The translations under genes were made by a program, and so were the position numbers. The notes under the pieces were generated by a model. The model was not told where the DNA came from. It made no database searches and saw nothing but the letters and a program-made list of their open reading frames with translations. A stretch of DNA of 64,000 nt from Nitrospira sp. (GTDB lineage Bacteria > Nitrospirota > Nitrospiria > Nitrospirales > Nitrospiraceae): assembly GCA_024331125.1 (NCBI GenBank), contig JANDJI010000006.1:124001-188000 (forward strand), in the 5' to 3' direction. How positions within the stretch are numbered: position 1 is the stretch's first letter; each line of letters opens with the position of its first letter. Of this stretch, positions 46,692 through 54,923 are shown piece by piece.

Positions 46692-46980
46692 CAGCAGACC
46701 CTCCTTTGACACAATGGTGCTGTTTTGGACTCGAGAAGAAAGTGAGGAAAGAAAGGGGCCGAAGATGTCACGACACCGCGCCGGCTTAACTCCGGCTTCC
46801 GATCAGATTCCCAGGCTGGACCAAAACAACACCGGCTCAGGCCTTGTCGCTCTCCGCGCTTGTCTGCCAGGCCTCTCGCATCCAAGCGAGACCATCCTAC
46901 CCCACTCGAGGAAGCAAAGGCAAGCTTCGATCTCATCACCTCTTTCCCTTTGATCGCAATGCTACCGTTCCACGGACGGC

Positions 46981-47733
46981 TTAATAGGCAGGGGGAGGTG
47001 ACAGGGGGCGATGAGAAAAAAGAGGCGCGGCATGAAACAGATCAAAAGATAACGACGCCCTTCCTCCGGCCAGCAGACCAACTTGTCCCAGCCCGAGCGT
47101 CTGATCCTCGACGGACAAGACCAACACGCTGTCGACGAACATCTCAATGAAGTCCTTGCTGATGATCGTATTCCGTTGTGCTCTCAGCGTATGCCAGTCC
47201 GTATTTTTGAGACTCACCGAAGTTTGAGCCAGCACCTGCTCGTTTCCTTCCATCATCCGAATCACGCGCGCCGTGGACGTCGCCAGATCGACCACTGTCG
47301 CATAAAAATTCTCGGCATCTCTGACCCCGAAGACAATCCCCCCGATTCCTTGCGAGCCTCGAAAGCGAACCGAAAGGTCCGGATATTCATAATTGAGCCC
47401 CTTGGCGATCAACAAATGGTAGCAGGGCTTCACTTCACAGTCCGCCGATACCGCCACGACATTGGGCGGCGACGGGGCACTCATAGAGGTCTGAACGGTC
47501 CAGGCGACGGGTTGCCCCTTCCCGACGACCATCTCTAAAAACCCGGCGGGCGTCTGATTGGGATGGTCTTGATCGAACGCCCACCGCTGAAACAATCCGC
47601 CTTTCGCCTGCTGCTTGAGACGGAATTCTTTCTCTTCCTGCGTTTCCCACTGAACGGCGCCTGCCCGGTCACCGACAGTCGGGATGCTCCATCCGACCAC
47701 GAGACAGATCCAAAACACTTTGCTCCCTATCAT
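46981..47733 (-). CDS. Exported protein with concanavalin-like (laminin-G type) fold
   Basis: 250 residues with a signal peptide (1-26, ending RAGA). The body looks like a jelly-roll sugar- or ligand-binding fold: GLNYEYPDLSVRFRGSQGIGGIVFGVRDAENFYATVVDL, DWHTLRAQRN, IEMFVDSVLVLSVED, LGQVGLLAGGRASLSFD. This pattern matches DUF1080/LamG-like domains, though no catalytic residues can be named. Start at ATG 47733 behind GAAGGG. Likely periplasmic. Confidence 0.65.
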   Translation of the reverse strand: MIGSKVFWICLVVGWSIPTVGDRAGAVQWETQEEKEFRLKQQAKGGLFQRWAFDQDHPNQTPAGFLEMVVGKGQPVAWTVQTSMSAPSPPNVVAVSADCEVKPCYHLLIAKGLNYEYPDLSVRFRGSQGIGGIVFGVRDAENFYATVVDLATSTARVIRMMEGNEQVLAQTSVSLKNTDWHTLRAQRNTIISKDFIEMFVDSVLVLSVEDQTLGLGQVGLLAGGRASLSFDLFHAAPLFSHRPLSPPPAY

Positions 47734-47855
47734 CGTAACCCTTCGATTCCCTTGAAACAGCACCATGGCCGATCTCCCCGTCAGATAACTTGTTTTCATC
47801 CACCTAACAACACTTCAAACAACACAGGACATCGTGCCGGTCCCGCTATTTTTGG

Positions 47856-48116
47856 CTATTTTGATTGATCGGCGTTTTTGATTTGAAGAATTTCCCGCTG
47901 CAACCGGTCTCGTTCGGCAAGAATCTTTTTCCGCCGCCGCCACCGATCCCATGTCCACCATCGCAGTTTCTCGCCGAACGTCACCGTCGGGGGCGGCGCG
48001 CTGCCTCCCGGAGCGTCCTGAAACGAATAGCCTTGATGCGTGTCCCGCTGTTCAAAAAACCGTTTATAGAGATGGTCATACAACCCGTTCCCCGAACCGC
48101 CGGCCGCCATCGGCAC
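47856..48116 (-). CDS. Small hypothetical protein
   Basis: 86 residues. Gly-rich start, Pro-rich middle, then a basic Trp/Arg stretch and coiled-coil-like C-terminus (KKILAERDRLQREILQI). A strong GAGGAGGGGG precedes the ATG, which supports translation. No family recognised. Confidence 0.5.
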   Translation of the reverse strand: MPMAAGGSGNGLYDHLYKRFFEQRDTHQGYSFQDAPGGSAPPPTVTFGEKLRWWTWDRWRRRKKILAERDRLQREILQIKNADQSK

Positions 48117-48269
48117 CCCCTCCTCGCACGCAGATTTCTACTTTGCTCACTCTTTGTCCATCACCAACCGGAGATAGTACCCTGCCTCTCCAAGATGGTG
48201 CAACGGGTCGCGCCCTCTATGTTATAGTTTTGCCGCGTCGCAAGATCGAGCCTCGAAGACGGAGATTTC

Positions 48270-49808
48270 TTGCGCATTTTCACTTCTTCTCTTTCTCTTG
48301 CACGGCAAACGCCCGCCCTTGTCGGCTTTTGGATTGTCTTCCAAGCGACAACGATCGCCGCCCAACAAGCTGAAGAGGGACTGTTCAAGGCCATCGAGAT
48401 CATTTCTTCCGAGCGGATGCTGGCCGATGTTCGGACGTTGAGCAGCCCGTCATTTAACGGGAGGCAAACGGGAACCGAAGACGATCTCCGTTCCGCCCAA
48501 TGGGTGGCGCAGGAGTTTCTGTCGGCAGGGCTTCAACTGCCCAATGTATATAACGGCTCGCTGATGATACCGGGTTCTTCAGGAAAAGACGGCGCCACGG
48601 CAGGTCTCATGGCAACCTTCGTCGCTACTCCCCTACTGTCGCCCAATCCTGTGCTTCAAATGGGTACCCTTGACGGCTTCTCGACCGTTGCGCTCGGCAC
48701 AGAGTATCTTCCCGTCTTTGATGCCCCTTCCGCCGATCTTCAGGGGCAAATCGTCTTTGCCGGCTATGGTATCGTCGATCCCGCCCAAGGTATCGACGAC
48801 TACGCCGGTGTGGACGTCAATAACCGTATCGTGCTCTTCCTCCGAGGCAAGCCGGACCATGTCAAACACCCGATTAGCCACGCGGACAAGGTCAGACTTG
48901 CGCGAGAGCGTGGTGCCCTTGCTTACCTGACCGCAACCGGCCCCATTCTCCATCCCTATGAAGCTCGCCGAGGCGTCACGGGAAGCCCCGGCGCTTTCTA
49001 CGGACAACTGCCCCTCGACCAAGCCATTCCGGGAGCCTGGATCAGCACGACCCTCGCGGAACGGATTCTTGCCGGCTCGAACCATGCCGCTCCCGATCGC
49101 CTGCGTGCGCTTCAAGAAGAGCTCAATCGAAATCCGTCCCCCCGCTCAACCATCACAAATCACTATGTTTCACTCCGGTGGAACACCGCTACGCAGGACG
49201 GCATGCTGACCAACGTATTGGGAGTGCTCCCCGGAACGGGACCGGACTGGATCATTATCGGCGCGCACCGCGACCATTTCGGTAAACCGGCCGGCCTGTT
49301 GTTTCCCGGGGCGGACGACAACGCCTCGGGCACCGCTGTGATTCTGGAAGTGGCACGGGCCCTTGTCAAAGCCGGATTCCATCCCCGGCGTTCGATCCTC
49401 TTTGTCTCGTTCAGCGGAGAGGAGCGAGATTTGCTGGGATCGCGCCTCTATACCTCGCGCCCCCTCGTATCGCTCGCGGCAACCAAGGCCATGATCAACA
49501 TCGACCACGCCGGAATCGGCAATGGAAGGCTCACCGTCGGCGTAACCGATCTGGATAAGCGGGTTGCCCTTGACGCGGGGACGGCGGCGGGGATACAGGA
49601 CCGACTCGACCTCTTCGGATTTTTCCCCGGTGGCGATCACGTGCCGTTCAAGGAAGTCGGCGTGCCGACCGTCACGGTGGTCAGCGGCGGCGTTCATCCA
49701 CATTTTCACCAGCCCACTGACACGGCCGACACGCTCGACCCGGACATCTTACGAAACGTGGCTCGGTACGTGCTGGCTTTGGCATGGCGATTGGCTGATG
49801 AGCCGTGA
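48270..49808 (+). CDS. Exported M28 family aminopeptidase with PA domain
   Basis: 512 residues. The start is a TTG at 48270 with GGAG 6 bases upstream. Signal peptide (1-31, IAAQ). Protease-associated domain about 140-260 (GQIVFAGYGI..., NNRIVLFLRG). M28 domain with zinc ligands: IIGAHRDHFG (His-x-Asp pattern), GADDNASGTAVILEVARAL, FSGEERDLLGSR, and HFHQPTDTADTLD. Broad-specificity aminopeptidase acting outside the cytoplasm is likely. Stands alone. Confidence 0.9.
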   Translation: MRIFTSSLSLARQTPALVGFWIVFQATTIAAQQAEEGLFKAIEIISSERMLADVRTLSSPSFNGRQTGTEDDLRSAQWVAQEFLSAGLQLPNVYNGSLMIPGSSGKDGATAGLMATFVATPLLSPNPVLQMGTLDGFSTVALGTEYLPVFDAPSADLQGQIVFAGYGIVDPAQGIDDYAGVDVNNRIVLFLRGKPDHVKHPISHADKVRLARERGALAYLTATGPILHPYEARRGVTGSPGAFYGQLPLDQAIPGAWISTTLAERILAGSNHAAPDRLRALQEELNRNPSPRSTITNHYVSLRWNTATQDGMLTNVLGVLPGTGPDWIIIGAHRDHFGKPAGLLFPGADDNASGTAVILEVARALVKAGFHPRRSILFVSFSGEERDLLGSRLYTSRPLVSLAATKAMINIDHAGIGNGRLTVGVTDLDKRVALDAGTAAGIQDRLDLFGFFPGGDHVPFKEVGVPTVTVVSGGVHPHFHQPTDTADTLDPDILRNVARYVLALAWRLADEP

Positions 49809-49899
49809 ACATTTTTATGGGTAATATCTGCGCCCCAAGCAGTGATCGGGGCATAGGCTTGCCGATCTTGCCTGCCTATACCCAGAATCAGGTCGAAGA

Positions 49900-50316
49900 T
49901 TATGGAATATCGTCCAAGAGCGTCGATTGGATCGGCAGCAGCGGAGCCGTTTGACGCGGGGGACCCGGCAGGATGAGCGGATTGCCGGTTTGATTGGCGC
50001 CTTGAATCAGTCCGATGGAAAGCTGCGGCCCCAAAGTTCCGACCGCCCCGCTCCAAGCCTGACCCGTGGCGGGGTTACGAAAACTGTAGGTCTGGAAATT
50101 CTGCCCCGGCGTGTAAAGAAAGCCTTGCGTGCCCTGGTTGTCAATGTAGAGGCTGCCTCCCGGAAACCTGACCAGGGGCGCCACGCCGCCGCCAAAGGCC
50201 CGCACACCGGACACTCCCTGCCCCCATGCGGTTGAACCGAACTGCCCCGTCAGAAACAGAAACATGGACAGGCCCGCCATCATCCTCGTAATTTTCACCA
50301 AGCGCGCGCGTTTCAT
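49900..50316 (-). CDS. Exported hypothetical protein
   Basis: 138 residues with signal peptide (1-32, TAWG). Gly/Asn/Pro-rich body (YIDNQGTQGFLYTPGQNFQTYSFRN). Divergent from the TolC-family gene, sharing a 65-base promoter region, which hints at coregulation. Not recognised. Confidence 0.6.
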   Translation of the reverse strand: MKRARLVKITRMMAGLSMFLFLTGQFGSTAWGQGVSGVRAFGGGVAPLVRFPGGSLYIDNQGTQGFLYTPGQNFQTYSFRNPATGQAWSGAVGTLGPQLSIGLIQGANQTGNPLILPGPPRQTAPLLPIQSTLLDDIP

Positions 50317-50381
50317 GACAATTTCCTTTTTACCAGACTATAGTATGAACAGGCGACCGATGTCGATTCAAGGAGGAATGT

Positions 50382-51956
50382 ATGGATTTCGGAATAGTAT
50401 CTCTTGGTTTGAGGCATACGGCTGTTTTCATCATGGCGTTCTGGATCGCCTCGGGACCGATTGGCGGTCCGGCTTCGGCCGCAACCGACGAGGCGTCGGA
50501 AACACCCGCCGAGCGGCGCGAAATCCTCTCGCTCGCGGACGCCGCGCTGCGCGCGTTGCAATACAATCTCGACATCAGCATCAGCCGCCACACCAAGGAG
50601 AGCCGATTGGCCGATATCGTCATCGAGCAATCAAAGTTCGATCCGACCTTCAGCATCAACGGACAATACAATCGGATCGTCAACCCCCTGAATCGCCCGG
50701 TGTTCGGAGGTACGGGTGGAATCCTGGACGAGATCACCGTCTTCGACCAACGCAATCACTCCGTCACCGTCGATGCGACACAAAGCCTGATCACCGGCGG
50801 CAACGTCAATCTGAATTACAGTCCGTCTCGGAGCAGCATTAATCAAGACGTCGCCAGAGGATTTTTGTTCAACCCTTCGTGGACCGGCGGCTTGGCGTTG
50901 ACGATCACTCAACCGCTGCTGCGCAACGCCGGCATTGACGTCAACAAAACCTTCATCAAGGTCGCTCAAAACAACGCCGAAGTGGAGCAGCACGTCTTTC
51001 GCGATCGCGTGATGAGCGTCATCTCGTCGGTGGAACAAACCTATTGGGAACTCGTCTTCGCGAACGAAAACCTGAAAGTCGCCCAGACCGCCCTCAAGGC
51101 CGCCGAAGAATTGCTGGCGTCCAACCGCGCCAAGCTGAAAGCCGGCGTCATGTCCATCGTGGACGTCCTGCAGGCGGAAGCGGCCGTCGCCTCGCGCGTG
51201 GAGCAAGTGCTGGTCGCCGAACGAACCATCCACGACCAGGAAGATCAGCTCCGGCGCCTGCTGAATCCGGGAGAGGACAATCTGCGGCAAGACGTCCATG
51301 TGACACCCGCCGACACACCCGTCACCGTGCTCGAGCCACTGAGCCTTCAAGAAGCCATCGATACGGCCATCGAACGGCGGCCTGAAATCGTCCAGGCGAA
51401 AAAGAACGTGGAATCGGGGGAGCTGAACAAGGAATTCGCCCGCAACCAACTGCTTCCCACTCTCTCGCTCCAAGGCACTATCGGACTGTCCGGGTTGGGC
51501 AAAGATTACGGCGATTCGCTCACCAGAAATTTCAGCGGAGACTTTTACAACTACGGCGCGGGCTTGGTCTTGAGCTATCCCCTCGGCAACCGCTCCGCGC
51601 TCAGCACGTACAACAAACGCCGATTGGAAGCCAAAAACGCCGAGGCCGCGCTCGCCAGCGTTCGCCAGCAAATCATCGTGGGCGTCCGTGAAGCGGTGCG
51701 GCGGGTCCAGACCGATTTCAAACGAATCGAGACGACCAGGTCCGCCCGCATCATGGCTGAAAAACAGCTCCAAGCCGAGCGGGAACGGCTGCGGGTCGGG
51801 CTGAGCACCACCCGATTCGTGCTCGACTTTCAGCGGGATTTGGCCGTCGCGCAGGCCAATGAGCTTCGGGCCGTGATCGATTACAATAAGTCCCTGTCAA
51901 ACCTGGCGCGACACAAGGCGACCACGTTGGACCGCTACCATATTCAGTTGGAATGA
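50382..51956 (+). CDS. TolC-family outer membrane protein
   Basis: 524 residues. Signal peptide (1-34), then two repeats of the TolC/OEP alpha-helical plus beta-strand unit (ILSLADAALRALQYNLDISI...; LSLQEAIDTAIERRPEIVQAKKN). These trimerise into an outer-membrane channel for efflux or type I secretion. Ribosome site AAGGAGGAATGT. No inner-membrane pump or adaptor is adjacent, so its partner is unclear; the RTX exporter at 0-2 kb is a conceivable user. Confidence 0.9.
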   Translation: MDFGIVSLGLRHTAVFIMAFWIASGPIGGPASAATDEASETPAERREILSLADAALRALQYNLDISISRHTKESRLADIVIEQSKFDPTFSINGQYNRIVNPLNRPVFGGTGGILDEITVFDQRNHSVTVDATQSLITGGNVNLNYSPSRSSINQDVARGFLFNPSWTGGLALTITQPLLRNAGIDVNKTFIKVAQNNAEVEQHVFRDRVMSVISSVEQTYWELVFANENLKVAQTALKAAEELLASNRAKLKAGVMSIVDVLQAEAAVASRVEQVLVAERTIHDQEDQLRRLLNPGEDNLRQDVHVTPADTPVTVLEPLSLQEAIDTAIERRPEIVQAKKNVESGELNKEFARNQLLPTLSLQGTIGLSGLGKDYGDSLTRNFSGDFYNYGAGLVLSYPLGNRSALSTYNKRRLEAKNAEAALASVRQQIIVGVREAVRRVQTDFKRIETTRSARIMAEKQLQAERERLRVGLSTTRFVLDFQRDLAVAQANELRAVIDYNKSLSNLARHKATTLDRYHIQLE

Positions 51957-52056
51957 GACGAACCACCTCTCCGGCTTCCACGAGGCCGAGCATGAGCGAG
52001 AGAATCCCTGTCCTTCCGATTTCAGGCCGAACCGGCCGGCCGCCCGATCAATCGCC

Positions 52057-53076
52057 ATGAATCCGTCCTTCTCCAGTTATCTTGTCAACGACGTGTTCGG
52101 CGATCCGGGCGTGTACGTGGAAATCCGCTGGTCCAAGCGGGCCCTGCTGTTTGACCTCGGACACAATGACGGGTTGGGCCCCACCAGGCTCCTTCGGGCC
52201 GGCGAGATGTTCATCTCCCACACTCACATGGACCATTTCATCGGATTCGATACCGTGCTCCGGGTGGCGCTGGGACGAGGCAAGACGCTCCGCCTCTTCG
52301 GCCCTCCCGGATTGATCGACAACGTGCAGGGCAAGCTCCGCGGCTACACCTGGAATCTGGTCGAGGGTTATCCCTTGACGATCGACGTCACGGAGTTTCA
52401 CCGGCGGGCCACCCGGCGCGCCGTCTTTCACGCCGGCAACGGATTTCAACCGACGCCTCCCGTCGAAACTCCCCGTGCGGTGACACCGACATGCCATCCT
52501 TTCACAATCCTGGACGATCCCATGTTCGTCGTCAAAGCCGTCGCCCTGAATCATCGGATTCCCTCTTTCGCCTACTCGCTGGAAGAGCCGTTTCACATCA
52601 ACGTCAACAAACAGAAATTGCATCAGGCCGGGCTGCGGGTCGGCGCCTGGCTGACGGAGGTGAAGCAACACATCCGGCAGGGCAGACCGGACGATTTCCG
52701 TTTTACCGTGGCGCTCTACGACGAACATCGACGGGAAGAGCGGGAATTCACGCTGGGCGAGGTCAAGGAACGGTTCTTGACGATTTCGCGGGGGCAGAAG
52801 ATCGCCTACGTGGTCGATGCCCGCTACGACGAGGAAAACGAAGCCGCCATCGTGGCGCTCGCCCGCGGCGCCGATGTCTTCTACTGCGAAGCCCCCTATC
52901 TGGATATCGACGCCGACAAAGCCCGCGATCGGTATCACTTGACCGCGCGGCAGGCCGGACTGATGGCCCGCAAGGCGCAAGTCCGCGACCTCGTCGTGTT
53001 TCATTTTTCCCCGCGCTATACCGGCCAGGGAGAACTGCTGGAGCGGGAAGCGATGGAGGCGTTTCAAGAAAGTTAA
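52057..53076 (+). CDS. Metallo-beta-lactamase-fold hydrolase (RNase Z-like)
   Basis: 339 residues. Zinc motif HTHMDH at 55-60, a further His at LNHRIPSFAYSL (typical of RNase Z), Asp in YVVDARY and His in VVFHFSPRYTGQG. Longer than classical RNase Z owing to an insert around 120-200 that includes a Thr/Pro-rich stretch. It may process tRNA 3' ends or be another phosphodiesterase of the same fold. The next gene starts 9 bases on. Confidence 0.85.
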   Translation: MNPSFSSYLVNDVFGDPGVYVEIRWSKRALLFDLGHNDGLGPTRLLRAGEMFISHTHMDHFIGFDTVLRVALGRGKTLRLFGPPGLIDNVQGKLRGYTWNLVEGYPLTIDVTEFHRRATRRAVFHAGNGFQPTPPVETPRAVTPTCHPFTILDDPMFVVKAVALNHRIPSFAYSLEEPFHINVNKQKLHQAGLRVGAWLTEVKQHIRQGRPDDFRFTVALYDEHRREEREFTLGEVKERFLTISRGQKIAYVVDARYDEENEAAIVALARGADVFYCEAPYLDIDADKARDRYHLTARQAGLMARKAQVRDLVVFHFSPRYTGQGELLEREAMEAFQES

Positions 53077-53085
53077 GGAGAAGCC

Positions 53086-53424
53086 GTGAACGAATTCGTC
53101 AAATACGCCGTCTATTTTTTGCTGGGAGGAACGATCGTCAGCGTCTCGACCTATCTGGGCTCGCAGGGCAAGTCGTTCCTGGCCGCTTTTGCCAGCACCT
53201 TTCCCGCGATTACCGGCGCCACATTCGTCCTAATGTATCTGAACGGAGGGAGCGACGCGATCATCGGCTACGCCAGGAATCTTCTCTGGTTCGTCCCGCC
53301 GTGGATCGTCTATGTCACGGCGATGATCGCGGGAGTTCCCCGTTTGGGTTTTTGGCCGACGATGGCCGGCTCGCTGCTGCTGTACATGACCTGCATCGGT
53401 CTCGTGCGACTCTGGCTGCGTTAA
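53086..53424 (+). CDS. Four-helix integral membrane protein
   Basis: 112 residues with four predicted transmembrane segments (about 5-20, 28-50, 65-83, 87-108). GTG start behind AAGGAG, 9 bases after the hydrolase gene. Resembles DUF3147-type membrane proteins; role unknown. Confidence 0.65.
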   Translation: MNEFVKYAVYFLLGGTIVSVSTYLGSQGKSFLAAFASTFPAITGATFVLMYLNGGSDAIIGYARNLLWFVPPWIVYVTAMIAGVPRLGFWPTMAGSLLLYMTCIGLVRLWLR

Positions 53425-53491
53425 AACTCTTTTCCAACTTCGTTTGCTCTGCCGCATGGCGCCTCGTGCATCCATCCCAACAGCAACCGGC

Positions 53492-53525
53492 TTGTCAGGG
53501 GATCTGGATACTGTATAGAATACAG
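53492..53525 (+). promoter_or_regulatory. Promoter and operator of the MazEF-like module
   Basis: TTGTCA (53492), 18-base spacer, TAGAAT (53516). Overlapping the -10 is a perfect palindrome CTGTAT-AGA-ATACAG (53511-53525), suited to autorepression by a ribbon-helix-helix antitoxin. Confidence 0.65.
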
Positions 53526-53549
53526 CATTTGCATCTTGAGGGAGGAGCA

Positions 53550-53777
53550 ATGGCTGTCAGATTGAACATCACGATGGACGAGGACATTTACGCGAGACTC
53601 AAGAAGGAAGTTCCTCCTAAAAAGATCAGCGCGTTCATCTCCTCCGCGGTTCGGGCGAAACTTCACCCAGACAAGAAGGCCCTTGATGAAGCCTATCGTG
53701 CTGCACGGAAAGAGCACTGGCGGAAAGAATTGGAGGATGACTGGAAGAGTACGGAAGGCGACGGGTGGCCAAAGTGA
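53550..53777 (+). CDS. Ribbon-helix-helix antitoxin of MazF-like toxin
   Basis: 75 residues. N-terminal RHH DNA-binding strand (AVRLNITMDEDIYARLKK), then an acidic, Trp-containing tail that would wrap the toxin. Strong GGAGGAG ribosome site. Overlaps the toxin gene by 13 bases. Expected to bind the palindrome 25 bases upstream. Confidence 0.85.
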   Translation: MAVRLNITMDEDIYARLKKEVPPKKISAFISSAVRAKLHPDKKALDEAYRAARKEHWRKELEDDWKSTEGDGWPK

Positions 53778-54112
53778 GAAAGCTACCCCGTCGAGGGGAC
53801 GTCTACTGGGTGACGTTGGATCCTACGGTTGGGTCTGAAATCAAGAAAACCAGGCCGGCGGTGATCGTGTCAAACAATTCCTGCAACACGTTCGGCTCTC
53901 GCGTGGTGGTTTTGCCGCTGACCAGCAACGTCGATTCATTGTACCCGGGTGAAGCCATGGTCGTCGTCAACGGCAAGCCGGCTCGTGTGTTGGGCGACCA
54001 GATCCGATCGTTGGACAAATCACGACTGGAATCAAGAATCGACACATTGAGCCAAGAAGAGCTGGCTGCCGTCGACGAGGCGATCCGCATCACGCTCGCC
54101 TTACAGCCTTAA
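53765..54112 (+). CDS. MazF/PemK-family endoribonuclease toxin
   Basis: 115 residues: RRGDVYWVTLDPTVGSEIKKTRPAVIVSNN is the family core, followed by VVVLPLTSN and QIRSLDKSRL. Cleaves mRNA at short motifs when the antitoxin is lost. GTG at 53765; a GTG at 53774 overlapping the antitoxin stop is an alternative. Confidence 0.92.
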   Translation: MAKVRKLPRRGDVYWVTLDPTVGSEIKKTRPAVIVSNNSCNTFGSRVVVLPLTSNVDSLYPGEAMVVVNGKPARVLGDQIRSLDKSRLESRIDTLSQEELAAVDEAIRITLALQP

Positions 54113-54483
54113 GCTGTGAAGAAACCTGCTCAGAACCCTGCATTGAGGAGCACCAATTAGGACAACACCTCGCGCAAGGCATAACCCGACCGACTGAAAT
54201 CTGCCCAGGCAACGGCGGGGCCGTCGGCGTGGCCGCCCAGCCCCGATCCGCCTCACCCCAGGCCCTCTACTCGGCGTTCCACCTCTCGTGGGAGGCCGGG
54301 AAGCAGTCTCCTGGAGGGCCGCTGCGTCGCGCGGCTTGTCCGTGAACAAACCGGTTCCGTGCCGGCACTATAAATCGATGCCTGCGGACGGACTCACTGT
54401 TGACAGCAGGCACACATCATCATAGTAAAGACCGTCCATCCCAGCCGAAAGGCCGCCAGAAGCCGCGAGAAAGGACGCACACC
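54113..54483. other. Intergenic region with a possible promoter
   Basis: About 370 bases with no convincing gene. TTGACA at 54400-54405, 17 bases before TAGTAA (54423-54428), could drive the RHH gene at 54484; the -10 is weak. No toxin gene or clear remnant was recognised. Confidence 0.4.
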
Positions 54484-54765
54484 ATGAGGAAGAAAACCGA
54501 GCTGGATAAAGACGACGAAAAGCTGATCGCTGACTACGAACGCGGCGCCTTCAGGCCGGTCAAGAATCAGGTCATGACCAGAAGGGAAGCTGTAGAAACC
54601 GTCCGGCGCTTCATGCGCAAGGACGCCCGAATCAATATCCGATTATCGACCGCCGACCTTGAAATGCTCAAGCAACGCGCGGCCGAGGAAGGCCTGCCTT
54701 ATCAAAGTCTGATAGCGAACATCTTTCATCAATACGCCAGCCGCTCTGCGCCACAGACGAATTAA
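54484..54765 (+). CDS. CopG-type ribbon-helix-helix protein, orphan antitoxin-like
   Basis: 93 residues. N-terminal charged region (KDDEKLIADYERGAF), then ARINIRLSTADLEMLKQRAAEEGLPYQSLIANIFHQY, the RHH fold of CopG/BrnA-like antitoxins. Usually paired with a RelE- or BrnT-type toxin, which is absent on both sides. Start at ATG 54484. May be a solitary antitoxin or regulator. Confidence 0.75.
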   Translation: MRKKTELDKDDEKLIADYERGAFRPVKNQVMTRREAVETVRRFMRKDARINIRLSTADLEMLKQRAAEEGLPYQSLIANIFHQYASRSAPQTN

Positions 54766-54781
54766 CCAGTCCCACTCTTGG

Positions 54782-54797
54782 TACCTATCGATAGGTA
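54782..54797. repeat. Perfect 16-base palindrome
   Basis: TACCTATCGATAGGTA, between the RHH gene and the convergent STAND gene. Could be a protein site or part of a transcription-stop structure. Confidence 0.55.
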
Positions 54798-54817
54798 TGG
54801 CCCAGGCAACGCCCGTG

Positions 54818-54840
54818 CTTCGGCAAGCTCAGCACGAACG
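54818..54840. repeat. REP-like dispersed repeat, copy 1
   Basis: CTTCGGCAAGCTCAGCACGA followed by ACG: a variant of the dispersed CTTCGACAAGCTCAG...CGAACG element common in many genomes. A related block lies at 57679, on the other side of the STAND gene. Confidence 0.6.
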
Positions 54841-54923
54841 AAGAAACTTACTATTTTTCAGAAGCAAGCCCCCCTAGCTTCTCGGAATCGGAGGCAAAGG
54901 GTAAAAGAACAACGCGCAAAGGG

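Noticed and set aside
54101..54349. 82-codon minus-strand frame in the gap after the MazF-like gene
   Set aside because: Arg/Pro/Gly composition typical of random frames in GC-rich DNA, no ribosome site.
54766..54923. Template repeat of a diversity-generating retroelement next to the STAND gene
   Set aside because: No near-copy of the STAND 3' end was seen in the flanks, and no reverse transcriptase.
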